Shown: positions 37,291 through 46,937 of the stretch, piece after piece
Position numbering within the stretch: the first letter of the stretch is position 1
How the letters are laid out: every line of letters begins with the position of its first letter
Assembly (NCBI RefSeq): GCF_008629685.1
Contig: NZ_VWSF01000006.1
Coordinates: 62,001 to 126,000 of the forward strand
DNA length: 64,000 bases
Direction of reading: 5' to 3'
Origin: Adhaeribacter rhizoryzae
GTDB lineage: Bacteria; Bacteroidota; Bacteroidia; Cytophagales; Hymenobacteraceae
Program-made: the position numbers and the translations under genes
The notes under the pieces: model-generated
What the model was told of the DNA's origin: nothing
The model's input: only the letters and a program-made list of their open reading frames with translations
Database searches by the model: none

Positions 37291-37928
37291 CAGGAATCTG
37301 AAAGCTGGGTTAAGGTTTGATTTTGCACCAGCCAGGTAGCCGTTAAGGGTAATTGGGTCATCTGCGAGTCCTGGTGCGAGGTTACTAGAAAACTGGTTTG
37401 GTGCTTACTATTGTACTCCTGCATTAAATTATAAACCAGTTCTACCGTAGCTGTATCCAGGGTGGCCAATGGTTCGTCCAGCAATATTAAACTAGGCTGA
37501 CCAATAAAAGCCAGCATGAGCGACAGCTTTTTGAGCATACCCGAGGAATAAGCACGCACAGGTTGGTGCAAATAATCTGCGTTGAAATATTTAATTAAGG
37601 TAGCTGCTTGGTCGGCCGGTGCTTTATGCGCCTGAGAGAATAAATTTACCAACTCAGTACCGGTTAAGAAACCAGGGTAAAGCGGCGCGGCTTCACCTAA
37701 ATTAATATGGCGGCGGTGTAAAAGCGGTTGCGCCTGTAAGTTTATGCTTTGGTTTAAGAGAATATCGCCCTGGTACGGAATTAAGCCGCCCAACACCCGG
37801 AATAAAGTGGTTTTGCCCGAACCGTTTTGACCTTTTATCCAATGAATACCTGCTGGTACCGTTAATTCCGGAATAGCTAGGATAAGGTTATCACCAAAAT
37901 ATTTTCTGAATCCCCGGAAAGTTAGCAT
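37290..37928 (-). CDS. ABC transporter ATPase
   Basis: This is a 212-residue short ABC ATPase of the exporter type (CcmA/GldA-like). It has Walker A GQNGSGKT at 33-40, a degenerate signature (YSSGMLKKLSL in place of LSGGQ) and Walker B LILLDEP followed by LATLD. It is the first gene of a two-gene operon with the membrane subunit. The SSGM signature is usual among ABC-2-type exporters. Confidence 0.9.
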   Translation of the reverse strand: MLTFRGFRKYFGDNLILAIPELTVPAGIHWIKGQNGSGKTTLFRVLGGLIPYQGDILLNQSINLQAQPLLHRRHINLGEAAPLYPGFLTGTELVNLFSQAHKAPADQAATLIKYFNADYLHQPVRAYSSGMLKKLSLMLAFIGQPSLILLDEPLATLDTATVELVYNLMQEYNSKHQTSFLVTSHQDSQMTQLPLTATWLVQNQTLTQLSDS

Positions 37929-38472
37929 GGAACCGAGCTTGCTTTAATATAAGTTTAAATATGGTTAATATTATCTATTCTTGTTGCAGCACAAAAGTTA
38001 ATTAATATTCACGTATTTATATAAATAATAGCGCGTATTCGCTGTTATTCCGGCTAAGGTGTTTTTAATGCCAACTTCATTAATATTTTTCGCCCCGACT
38101 GCTTTCTGCAGGGGAGTTAAAAACTTAAAATTAGAAATGAATTGAAGATAATCTCCAAGCATTCAATACCCTTTCATTTACAAAGGTTTAAAAACAATCT
38201 ATGGCAACTATAAGTTTTATAGATGTATGGAACCAACTATTCTCCGGTTAGGAATATTTCTTATCTGAAAGCCCAGGCGGTGCTAAAGATAAGGCTGGTG
38301 GCAGATGCTGATAACAGGCTCTACATAAAAATACTAACCTATTAATTTATTTAGCTGCACCAAGAAATATGCCTGACAAGCAGTTTACCTGTAAGCTTAA
38401 AGTAGCCGGCTAACCAATATCTTAATTCATAAAGATTTACCTTAAACAGAACAGTTATAAAAATTAATTAAG
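37929..38472. other. gene-free region before the DUF427 operon
   Basis: 540 AT-rich nt between divergent genes. I find no open frame, repeat or perfect TAnnTTTG box. Promoters of both flanking operons should lie here. Confidence 0.4.
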
Positions 38473-38754
38473 ATGAAAGCTATTTGGAATAATCAGGTAA
38501 TTGCCGAAAGCAATGATACTGTTGTAGTAGAAGGTAATCATTACTTTCCGCTGGAAGCCGTAAACCAGGACTTCTTGAAACCATCTGATACGCATACTAC
38601 TTGTCCCTGGAAAGGACTGGCCTCTTATTACACCCTGGAAGTTAATGGGGAAACTAATAAAGATGCAGCCTGGTATTACCCCGAACCAAAGGAAGCCGCC
38701 AAGCAAATCAGCGGCCGGGTGGCTTTCTGGAAAGGGGTAGCGATACAACCATAA
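38473..38754 (+). CDS. DUF427 family protein
   Basis: This is a 93-residue DUF427 protein. The family core is complete: VIAESNDTVVVEGNHYFP, then TTCPWKGLASYYTLEVNG, AWYYPEP and VAFWKGVAI. DUF427 proteins are small beta-rich proteins of unknown role, often near redox or detoxification genes. It is the first gene of a four-gene operon, 9 nt before the flavoprotein. Confidence 0.92.
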   Translation: MKAIWNNQVIAESNDTVVVEGNHYFPLEAVNQDFLKPSDTHTTCPWKGLASYYTLEVNGETNKDAAWYYPEPKEAAKQISGRVAFWKGVAIQP

Positions 38755-38763
38755 ACAGCAGGC

Positions 38764-40152
38764 ATGAAACAATTTGATGCGATAATTATAGGTTCTGGTC
38801 AGGGCGGCACGCCTTTGGCTAAAAAACTGGCTTCTGAGGGGTGGAAAACCGCTTTGATTGAAAAGCAGTATGCCGGCGGTACCTGCGTAAATATTGGCTG
38901 CACACCCACCAAAACCATGATTGCTTCTGCCAAAGTTGCCTATACCGTTGCCCACGCCGGTAAATGGGGAGTTGAAGTAGGTGAGGGCAGCTTGAATCTG
39001 TCGGCGGTACTGGCGCGCAAAAGAAAAGTAGTGGAAAGTTTTCGTAGCAGCTCGCAGGAAGGATTAGAAAAAAAAGAAAATCTAACCTTAATATGGGGGG
39101 AGGCATCTTTCACCGATAAAAAAACAATTAATGTTGTTTTAAACAGCGGCGAAGAAGAAACAATTACATCAGAGAAAATATTTATTGACGTAGGAACCCG
39201 GGCTACTATACCCGAAATAGAAGGTTTAAAGGAAGTAAATTATCTTACCGCCACTACCCTGATGGAGCTCGAAGAAGTTCCGGCGCATTTATTAATTTTA
39301 GGTGGTGGCTACATTGGATTGGAATTTGGCCAGATGTACCGCCGATTCGGCAGCCGGGTAACTATATTAGAACACCATGAAAGGTTTTTACCTAAAGAAG
39401 ATGAAGATATAGCCGCCGAAGTTTTAAGTTTTTTAGGGGCAGAAGAAATTGAAGTAATCACCCACGCCGAAGCAACACGGTTTGTTAGGAAAGAAAAAGA
39501 TATTATTGCTACAATTAAAGTTAAAGAAAAAGAAAGAATAATAAATTGTTCCCATATTCTGGTTTCGGCTGGCCGAACGCCTAATACAGATACATTGAAT
39601 TTAAAAGCCGCCGGGGTGAAGGTAGACAAACGCGGCTTCATTAAAGTAAATGAAAAATTGGAAACATCGGCTGCCGGTATATTTGCCATTGGCGATGTGA
39701 AGGGCGGACCGGCTTTCACCCATATTTCTTACAACGATTATATTATCTTGTATGAAAACCTAGTTAAAGGCGGAAATAGAACCGTTAAAAACCGGCTAGT
39801 TCCATATACCGTGTTTTCTGATCCCCAATTGGGCAGAGTAGGCATAACCGAACAGGATGCTATCAAAAATAAATTAAATATAAAAGTGGCAACCCTACCC
39901 ATGACCCACGTAGCCCGCGCCATAGAAACCGGTGATACACGAGGCTTGATGAAAGCGGTGGTAGAGGCCGATACCGGTAAAATTTTAGGAGTAGCCATTG
40001 TAGGTCAGGAAGGCGGTGAAATCATGTCGGTGCTACAGATGGCTATGGCAGGAAATATTACCTGGATCGAAATAAAAGATATGATCTTTGCGCATCCGCT
40101 TTACGCCGAGGCGCTGAATAATCTTTTTAAGCAACTGGAAACTGATAAATGA
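38764..40152 (+). CDS. FAD/NAD(P) disulfide oxidoreductase (class I, MerA/Lpd-like)
   Basis: This is a 462-residue flavoprotein disulfide reductase. It has FAD motif IIGSGQGGTPLAK (9-20), redox-active pair C41-x4-C46 (TCVNIGCTPTK), NAD(P) motif ILGGGYIGLEFG, a second FAD motif IFAIGDVKGGPAFTH, and the C-terminal dimer-interface His444 and Glu449 (AHPLYAEAL) that serve as base in glutathione/lipoamide reductases. It is often annotated as mercuric reductase, but it lacks both the N-terminal heavy-metal domain and the C-terminal Cys pair. It overlaps the transporter ATPase gene by 4 nt (ATGA). It probably reduces a small disulfide. Confidence 0.9.
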   Translation: MKQFDAIIIGSGQGGTPLAKKLASEGWKTALIEKQYAGGTCVNIGCTPTKTMIASAKVAYTVAHAGKWGVEVGEGSLNLSAVLARKRKVVESFRSSSQEGLEKKENLTLIWGEASFTDKKTINVVLNSGEEETITSEKIFIDVGTRATIPEIEGLKEVNYLTATTLMELEEVPAHLLILGGGYIGLEFGQMYRRFGSRVTILEHHERFLPKEDEDIAAEVLSFLGAEEIEVITHAEATRFVRKEKDIIATIKVKEKERIINCSHILVSAGRTPNTDTLNLKAAGVKVDKRGFIKVNEKLETSAAGIFAIGDVKGGPAFTHISYNDYIILYENLVKGGNRTVKNRLVPYTVFSDPQLGRVGITEQDAIKNKLNIKVATLPMTHVARAIETGDTRGLMKAVVEADTGKILGVAIVGQEGGEIMSVLQMAMAGNITWIEIKDMIFAHPLYAEALNNLFKQLETDK

Positions 40153-41099
40153 TTGCCGTAGAAAATGTTTCTAAAAGCTTTGGTAATACCCTTGCCGTAG
40201 ATCGGGTTTCTTTTGAAGTAAAAGCAGGCGAAACGCTGGTGCTGCTGGGTACCAGTGGCTCTGGTAAAACAACTATGCTGCGCATGATAAACCGCCTGTT
40301 GGAACCAACCTCGGGCAATATTAGCCTGAACCACAAAAGCATACTGGCCGAGCCACCGGAAATTTTACGCCGGAATATAGGCTATGTTTTACAAGGCTAC
40401 GGCTTGTTTCCGCATTACACCGTTGCCGAAAATATAGCCATAGTACCCAGTTTGTTAAATTGGGGAAAAGATAAAATTTATAAAAGAGTAAATGAATTAT
40501 TACAGAAACTCCGGCTGCCGCCGGAAAAATATGCTGATGCTTACCCCCACGAGTTAAGTGGTGGCCAGAAGCAACGGGTGGGATTAGCCCGGGCCTTAGC
40601 GGCCAATCCGCCGGTGCTGTTAATGGATGAGCCTTTTGGCGCTTTAGATCCGCTTACCAGGGAATCGGTACGGAAGGAATTTAAAGAACTGGATGAATTG
40701 AAAGCCAAAACAATTATTCTGGTTACGCACGATGTGCAGGAAGCCTTTGAATTAGGAGATAAAATTTGTTTAATGGATAAAGGTGCCGTCGTACAATCAG
40801 GTACCCCGGCCGACCTGATTTTTCATCCGGTAAACGAATTTGTGAAAAGCTTTTTTAGCCGGCACGAACTGCAACTACGATTACAGGCGCTAAGGCTAAA
40901 AGATATCTGGCGTGATTTACTTACCGTAGACCCAAGTGCAACTAGCACCTTTACCAGCAATAAAAATATTTGGGAAGCAACCGAAGCCTTAACAAACAAA
41001 GGACCCATAATTGCCTATGACCCTGAAACAGGAACTACCAAAAAGTTTGAATATGCAGATTTGCAAATTGCCCTCAAACAGATAAAAAATAATTCCTGA
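40149..41099 (+). CDS. betaine-type ABC importer ATPase (OpuCA/EgtV-like)
   Basis: This is a 316-residue ABC ATPase of the osmoprotectant/glycine-betaine family, with Walker A GTSGSGKT at 34-41, signature LSGGQ at 136-140 and Walker B LLMDEP followed by FGALDP. The C-terminal about 75 residues are divergent and do not form a clear CBS pair. It starts inside the flavoprotein stop codon and ends one base before the permease start, so the transporter and the reductase share one tight operon. Confidence 0.92.
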   Translation: MIAVENVSKSFGNTLAVDRVSFEVKAGETLVLLGTSGSGKTTMLRMINRLLEPTSGNISLNHKSILAEPPEILRRNIGYVLQGYGLFPHYTVAENIAIVPSLLNWGKDKIYKRVNELLQKLRLPPEKYADAYPHELSGGQKQRVGLARALAANPPVLLMDEPFGALDPLTRESVRKEFKELDELKAKTIILVTHDVQEAFELGDKICLMDKGAVVQSGTPADLIFHPVNEFVKSFFSRHELQLRLQALRLKDIWRDLLTVDPSATSTFTSNKNIWEATEALTNKGPIIAYDPETGTTKKFEYADLQIALKQIKNNS

Positions 41100-41100
41100 T

Positions 41101-42666
41101 ATGGAAGATCAGCAGAGCCTCTGGTTTTTTATGGCGCAGCAATCAGGTAAATTAGGGGAGCAAACCATCGCCCATATTGGATTAACCTTTATCTCCCTGC
41201 TGCTGGCGGTATTAATTGGTATGCCGCTGGGTATTTTAATCTCCCGGAAAAGAAATTTTTCGGGTGCGGTGCTTGGCTTGGCCGGTATATTGCAAACCAT
41301 TCCGTCCATTGCCCTTTTAGGTTTTATGATTCCGCTTTTAGGCATTGGCGCTTTACCAGCCATTACCGCCTTATTTCTGTACTCCTTGTTGCCCATCATC
41401 CGGAATACTTTCACCGGTATTAATGGCGTGGATGCTGCGGTGGTAGACGCCGCCAAAGGAATGGGAATGAACAGCAGCCAGATATTATTAAAAGTACAAC
41501 TGCCTTTAGCTATGCCGGTTATTCTGGCCGGTATTCGCACGGCTACTGTAATAAATGTTGGGGTGGCTACGCTGGCGGCTTATATAGCGGCGGGTGGTTT
41601 AGGCGAATTTATTTTTGGCGGAATTGCTTTAAACAACACCAATATGATTCTGGCGGGAGCTATTCCTGCCGCTTTATTAGCCATTCTCTTCGATTTTTTA
41701 TTATCAATATTACAAAAACAGCAAGTAAGAAAGCAGCATCTGGCGGTTTGGGCTTTGCTAGCTGGAATGCTGCTGTTTTCTTCTTTTTACCTCATTCCGG
41801 CATCTACTAAAAAAATATTAGCTGGTTTTACCCCGGAATTTATGGGAAGGGAAGATGGCTATCTGGGACTCAAATCTAAATACGGTTTAGATATTCGGAA
41901 TGTAGTAATTAGTGATGCCGTCATGTATAAAGCAGTTTATGAAAAAGAATTAGATGTAATTAGTGGTTATAGCACCGATGGGCGCCTTAAAGCCTTTGAC
42001 CTGGTTACATTGGAAGATGACAAAGGTATTTTTCCGCCTTATTACGCTGCGCCGGTAGTACGAAACGAGGTGTTATTAAAATATCCTGAATTAGAAGTTG
42101 TTTTGGGCGTTTTATCCGGACAAATTAACGACAGCATAATGACCGCCTTAAATTACAGAGTAGATTATTTAAAAGAACTACCTGAAAAAGTTGCCCTGGA
42201 TTTTTTAATTGAAAAAGGCTTATACAAAAAGCCGCAAAATGGCAACAAAGGAACCATCCGGTTAGGCTCCAAAATATTTGCCGAGCAGTATATCCTGATT
42301 AATATGTATAGCATGCTCATTAAAGGCTATACCAATCTTAATACCGAAACCAAAACAGGATTAGGGGGGACCAAAATCTGTTTTGAGGCCTTACTCAATA
42401 ATCAAATTGATTTATATCCTGAATATACCGGCACTGGTTTGCTGGTATTATTACATCCAACCAAGCAAAAACTGAAAGAATTAAATGGTAACCGGGATTC
42501 GGTTTATCAATACGTACAGAAGCAATTTTTAAAAGAATACAACCTAAAATGGCTGCAGCCGGTTGGCTTTAACAATGCCTATGCGTTAATGATGCGGCGG
42601 CAACAAGCAGATGAGTTAAACATTAAATTAATATCGGATTTAAAACGGTACGTAGCCCAAGAGTAA
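41101..42666 (+). CDS. fused permease and substrate-binding protein (OpuC/EgtU-like), permuted binding domain
   Basis: This 521-residue protein joins a betaine-type permease to its own binding domain. Residues 1-205 are the permease, with an EAA-like loop VDAAKGMGMNSSQILLKVQL and AAYIAAGGLGEFIFGG. A further TM at about 214-232 tethers the extracytoplasmic domain 240-521. Its blocks are in changed order: FTPEFMGREDGYLGL (243-257), STDGRL and EDDKGIFPPYYAAPVV (305-320) come before GSKIFAEQYIL (389-399), TGLGGT (419-424), DLYPEYTGT (437-445) and GFNNAYAL (489-496). In OpuCC/OsmF proteins the second set comes first, so this looks like a circular permutation. The ligand is probably a quaternary amine; ergothioneine is possible. 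Confidence 0.9.
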   Translation: MEDQQSLWFFMAQQSGKLGEQTIAHIGLTFISLLLAVLIGMPLGILISRKRNFSGAVLGLAGILQTIPSIALLGFMIPLLGIGALPAITALFLYSLLPIIRNTFTGINGVDAAVVDAAKGMGMNSSQILLKVQLPLAMPVILAGIRTATVINVGVATLAAYIAAGGLGEFIFGGIALNNTNMILAGAIPAALLAILFDFLLSILQKQQVRKQHLAVWALLAGMLLFSSFYLIPASTKKILAGFTPEFMGREDGYLGLKSKYGLDIRNVVISDAVMYKAVYEKELDVISGYSTDGRLKAFDLVTLEDDKGIFPPYYAAPVVRNEVLLKYPELEVVLGVLSGQINDSIMTALNYRVDYLKELPEKVALDFLIEKGLYKKPQNGNKGTIRLGSKIFAEQYILINMYSMLIKGYTNLNTETKTGLGGTKICFEALLNNQIDLYPEYTGTGLLVLLHPTKQKLKELNGNRDSVYQYVQKQFLKEYNLKWLQPVGFNNAYALMMRRQQADELNIKLISDLKRYVAQE

Positions 42667-44508
<1,842 letters not shown>

Positions 44509-44521
44509 TTTAATTAGTTAA

Positions 44522-44586
44522 GAGTTAAAAGTTAAAAGTTATGAGAAGCTAATTCTTAACAACCTTTAACTTTTAACTTTAAACTC
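44522..44586. repeat. intercistronic inverted repeat between atpD and atpC
   Basis: Arms 44522-44545 and 44564-44586 pair over about 20 bp with one mismatch. They are built of repeated GTTAAAA units. No T run follows, so in mRNA it would form an AT-rich hairpin 13 nt before the atpC start. Confidence 0.7.
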
Positions 44587-44599
44587 ATAACTCAAAAAC

Positions 44600-44845
44600 A
44601 TGTACTTAGAAATAATTACCCCGGATAAAAGTGTATTTGAAGGCGAAGTAAGCTCGGCGCAGTTTCCGGGTACGCAAGGTTCTTTTGAAGTGCTGAATAA
44701 CCATGCGCCTTTGATTAGTACCTTAGAAAACGGCCAAGTCCGGGTTACCACGGCCACGGGTAATCAATATTTTAATGTAAATGGCGGGGTGGTTGAAGTT
44801 CTAAAAAACAGAATTATTCTTTTGGCGGAAGCTGTTACAGAATAA
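44600..44845 (+). CDS. atpC: F1 ATP synthase subunit epsilon, short form
   Basis: This is an 81-residue epsilon subunit of the central stalk. Only the N-terminal beta-sandwich domain is present (LEIITPDKSVFEGEVSSAQFPG ... VNGGVVEVLKNRIILLAE). The C-terminal helical hairpin that inhibits the enzyme in E. coli is missing. The short form is usual in this phylum. It is the second gene after atpD, with a hairpin between. Confidence 0.95.
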   Translation: MYLEIITPDKSVFEGEVSSAQFPGTQGSFEVLNNHAPLISTLENGQVRVTTATGNQYFNVNGGVVEVLKNRIILLAEAVTE

Positions 44846-44865
44846 TCTTTCCTGCCTTATAAAAC

Positions 44866-44900
44866 TAAAAAGCCTTTCTTTGTCCGGGAAAGGCTTTTTA
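44866..44900 (+). terminator. terminator of atpD-atpC
   Basis: A 13-bp perfect stem (TAAAAAGCCTTTC and complement) with a 9-nt loop ending in a T run, 20 nt past atpC. Confidence 0.9.
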
Positions 44901-44984
44901 ATTTTATAAGGATGTTGGGTAGTGAGGAGTATACAATATAGCCAAGGCTTCGCTTTTAACTTTTCATTTAAGTAAGGTATTCTC

Positions 44985-44992
44985 TACCTTTG
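44985..44992 (+). promoter_or_regulatory. -7 box of the trans-sulfuration gene promoter
   Basis: TACCTTTG (perfect TAnnTTTG), 22 nt before the ATG at 45014. Confidence 0.65.
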
Positions 44993-45013
44993 CGCTTCGT
45001 ACGTTTTTTATAG

Positions 45014-46162
45014 ATGCAGATGGCCCAGCATAACCCGCCCATTAAACCCAAAGTAACCCCCATTTACCAAACTTCGGTTTTTACTTTCGATGACCTTACC
45101 GAACTGGAGGCATATTTTGATCAGCCTTCGCAACGGTATATGTACGCGCGGTACGGTAATCCCAACGCCAACGAACTAGCCGAAGAAGTAAATAAACTGG
45201 AGCAGGGCGATGGCGCAGTGGTTACCTCTTCGGGCATGTCGGCCATTTTTACGGCTGTTCTGCTTTTTTGCCAGGCCGGCGACCACGTGTTGTGCGCCGA
45301 AGAAATTTACGGGGGCTCGTCGGTGCTGTTAAACCAGGAGCTAAGCCGGATGGGTATAACGGTAACTTATGTGCCGGTTGAAAATTTATACGACCTAAGC
45401 AGCTTTACAAAACCTAATACCACACTGCTGCTCGCCGAAACCATGAGTAATCCTTTGCTGCGGGTACTGGATGTGACACGTTTAGCCGCAGCTTGCCAAA
45501 AAGAAAGTATTAAGTTAATTATTGATAATACGTTTGCTTCGCCGGTAATTACGCGGCCTTTAACCTTAGGTGCCGATGCGGTAATACACAGCGTAACCAA
45601 ATATTTAGCCGGGCACAGCGATGTAACGGCGGGCATCGTGGTTACCAAAGGCGAAGAACAGGTAAAGCGCATCCGGCAAATTATGATGCATTATGGCTTA
45701 AACCTCAGTCCGTTTGAAAGCTGGCTTGCCGTTAGGGGGCTTAAGACCCTGCGGCTCCGGATAAAACAACACAGCAGCAATGCCTTAACGATTGCTCAAT
45801 ATTTAGCCGCGCACCCCAAAGTAAACCGCGTTTATTATCCAGGTTTAGCGGCACACCCGGACCACGAATTAGCTAAAACCCAAGGCCAGAATTTATTTGG
45901 CGGTATGCTGTCGTTTGCCATTGCCGACGACGAAGCGGTGGTAAATAAATTTATGCAAAGCCTGCCAACTATACCGTTTGCCCCTTCATTAGCCGGCGTA
46001 AGTACTTCTATTTCGCATCCGGTTCGTACATCGCACCGCTCTTTAAATCCCGCTAAACGCGATGCATTGGGTATTACTATGGGGGTTATCCGGTTATCAG
46101 TGGGCGTAGAAGAGCCGGAAGAAATATTAGTTGAACTGGAGGAAGCTTTAAAAGCAATTTAG
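45014..46162 (+). CDS. Cys/Met metabolism PLP enzyme (cystathionine gamma-synthase/lyase or methionine gamma-lyase)
   Basis: This is a 382-residue fold-type I PLP enzyme. The PLP Lys is K196 in SVTKYLAGHSDVTAG, with YARYGNPN, TSSGMSAI and the Asp in IIDNTFASP. The motifs fit the gamma-family of Met/Cys metabolism, but substrate choice between cystathionine synthase, lyase and methionine lyase cannot be fixed from sequence alone. It has its own promoter. Met3 (MAQHN) is an alternative start. Confidence 0.88.
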   Translation: MQMAQHNPPIKPKVTPIYQTSVFTFDDLTELEAYFDQPSQRYMYARYGNPNANELAEEVNKLEQGDGAVVTSSGMSAIFTAVLLFCQAGDHVLCAEEIYGGSSVLLNQELSRMGITVTYVPVENLYDLSSFTKPNTTLLLAETMSNPLLRVLDVTRLAAACQKESIKLIIDNTFASPVITRPLTLGADAVIHSVTKYLAGHSDVTAGIVVTKGEEQVKRIRQIMMHYGLNLSPFESWLAVRGLKTLRLRIKQHSSNALTIAQYLAAHPKVNRVYYPGLAAHPDHELAKTQGQNLFGGMLSFAIADDEAVVNKFMQSLPTIPFAPSLAGVSTSISHPVRTSHRSLNPAKRDALGITMGVIRLSVGVEEPEEILVELEEALKAI

Positions 46163-46220
46163 AAAAGGCAGCAAATAATTTTTCTTAATTTTGAGCAAAA
46201 TGCTTTTACTTAAGCTAATT

Positions 46221-46289
46221 CATAACTGTCATTCAGGAGGTACCTATGTAGCAAGTTGCCAAATAGGTACCTCCTGAATGACAGTTATG
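46221..46289. repeat. perfect 27-bp inverted repeat
   Basis: The arms at 46221-46247 and 46263-46289 are perfect complements (CATAACTGTCATTCAGGAGG... and reverse) with a 15-nt loop. It lies between convergent genes, without a T tail. It looks like a REP/MITE-like element more than a plain terminator. Confidence 0.85.
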
Positions 46290-46355
46290 GATTTGTTGTC
46301 CTTAGCTATTTTTTCAACAGAATATTAATTACCAGTACTTTAACAGCTTTCAATA

Positions 46356-46937
46356 TTAATTAATAAACGTGATTTTGGCGTGAATAGGGGTGTTCCGACG
46401 TCCGGTCAAGGTTTTATCGGAATAGCCCAGGTAAATAATTCCCAGCACCAAATCTTCTGCCTGCAGTTTCAGAAAAGTTTTCATAGCCGGATGGTAAGCC
46501 ATGCCGCCGGAACCCCAGTAAGAAGAAATATCCAGCGCCGTAGCCCCCAATAAAATATTCTGAACCGCACAGGCGGCAGCGGCAATTTCTTCGAGTACCG
46601 GAATATTAGGTAAATTCCCCCGCTGCATAATGGCAATAATTACATGCGAAGCCATATCGCCCATGTGCAAAAGCTTTTCGTATTTATCCGCGGTGAATTT
46701 CTCGGCCGGAATATGCTGCTGGTATAAATCGGCGTGTTGCCGGCAAAATTCTTTTACCTTTTCTTCGGCATAAACCACAAAATGCCAAGGTTCGGTTAAA
46801 CCGTGGGTGGGTGCCCAATTGGCTAGGTGCAGCAATTCTTTTACTTGGTCCTCAGGAATTTGCTTCCCGTTAATCAGGTGGGGTTTGGTAGTGCGGCGGG
46901 TTTGTATAATATGCTGGATGGCAGAAAAGTCGTTCAT
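46356..46937 (-). CDS. nitroreductase family protein
   Basis: This is a 193-residue FMN-dependent nitroreductase of the YdjA-like group (IIQTRRTTKPHLINGKQIP, ANWAPTHGLTEPWHFVVY, LGIIYLGY). The frame runs to 47018, but the ATG at 46937 overlaps the stop of the upstream aminotransferase gene by one base (TGATG), giving the natural start MNDFSAIQ. It would reduce nitro or quinone compounds with NAD(P)H. It is the last gene of the glycan-sugar operon; whether it belongs to the pathway is unclear. Confidence 0.9.
   Translation of the reverse strand: MNDFSAIQHIIQTRRTTKPHLINGKQIPEDQVKELLHLANWAPTHGLTEPWHFVVYAEEKVKEFCRQHADLYQQHIPAEKFTADKYEKLLHMGDMASHVIIAIMQRGNLPNIPVLEEIAAAACAVQNILLGATALDISSYWGSGGMAYHPAMKTFLKLQAEDLVLGIIYLGYSDKTLTGRRNTPIHAKITFIN

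Noticed and set aside
38764-40152. Mercuric reductase (merA)
   Set aside because: No N-terminal heavy-metal domain, no C-terminal Cys pair and no mer genes nearby. Only the general disulfide-reductase fold is supported.
44901-45013. SAM riboswitch before the Met/Cys enzyme gene
   Set aside because: The -7 box at 44985 leaves a leader of about 15 nt, too short for any riboswitch.
46221-46289. Rho-independent terminator
   Set aside because: Very long perfect arms but no T tail on either side; described as a repeat instead.
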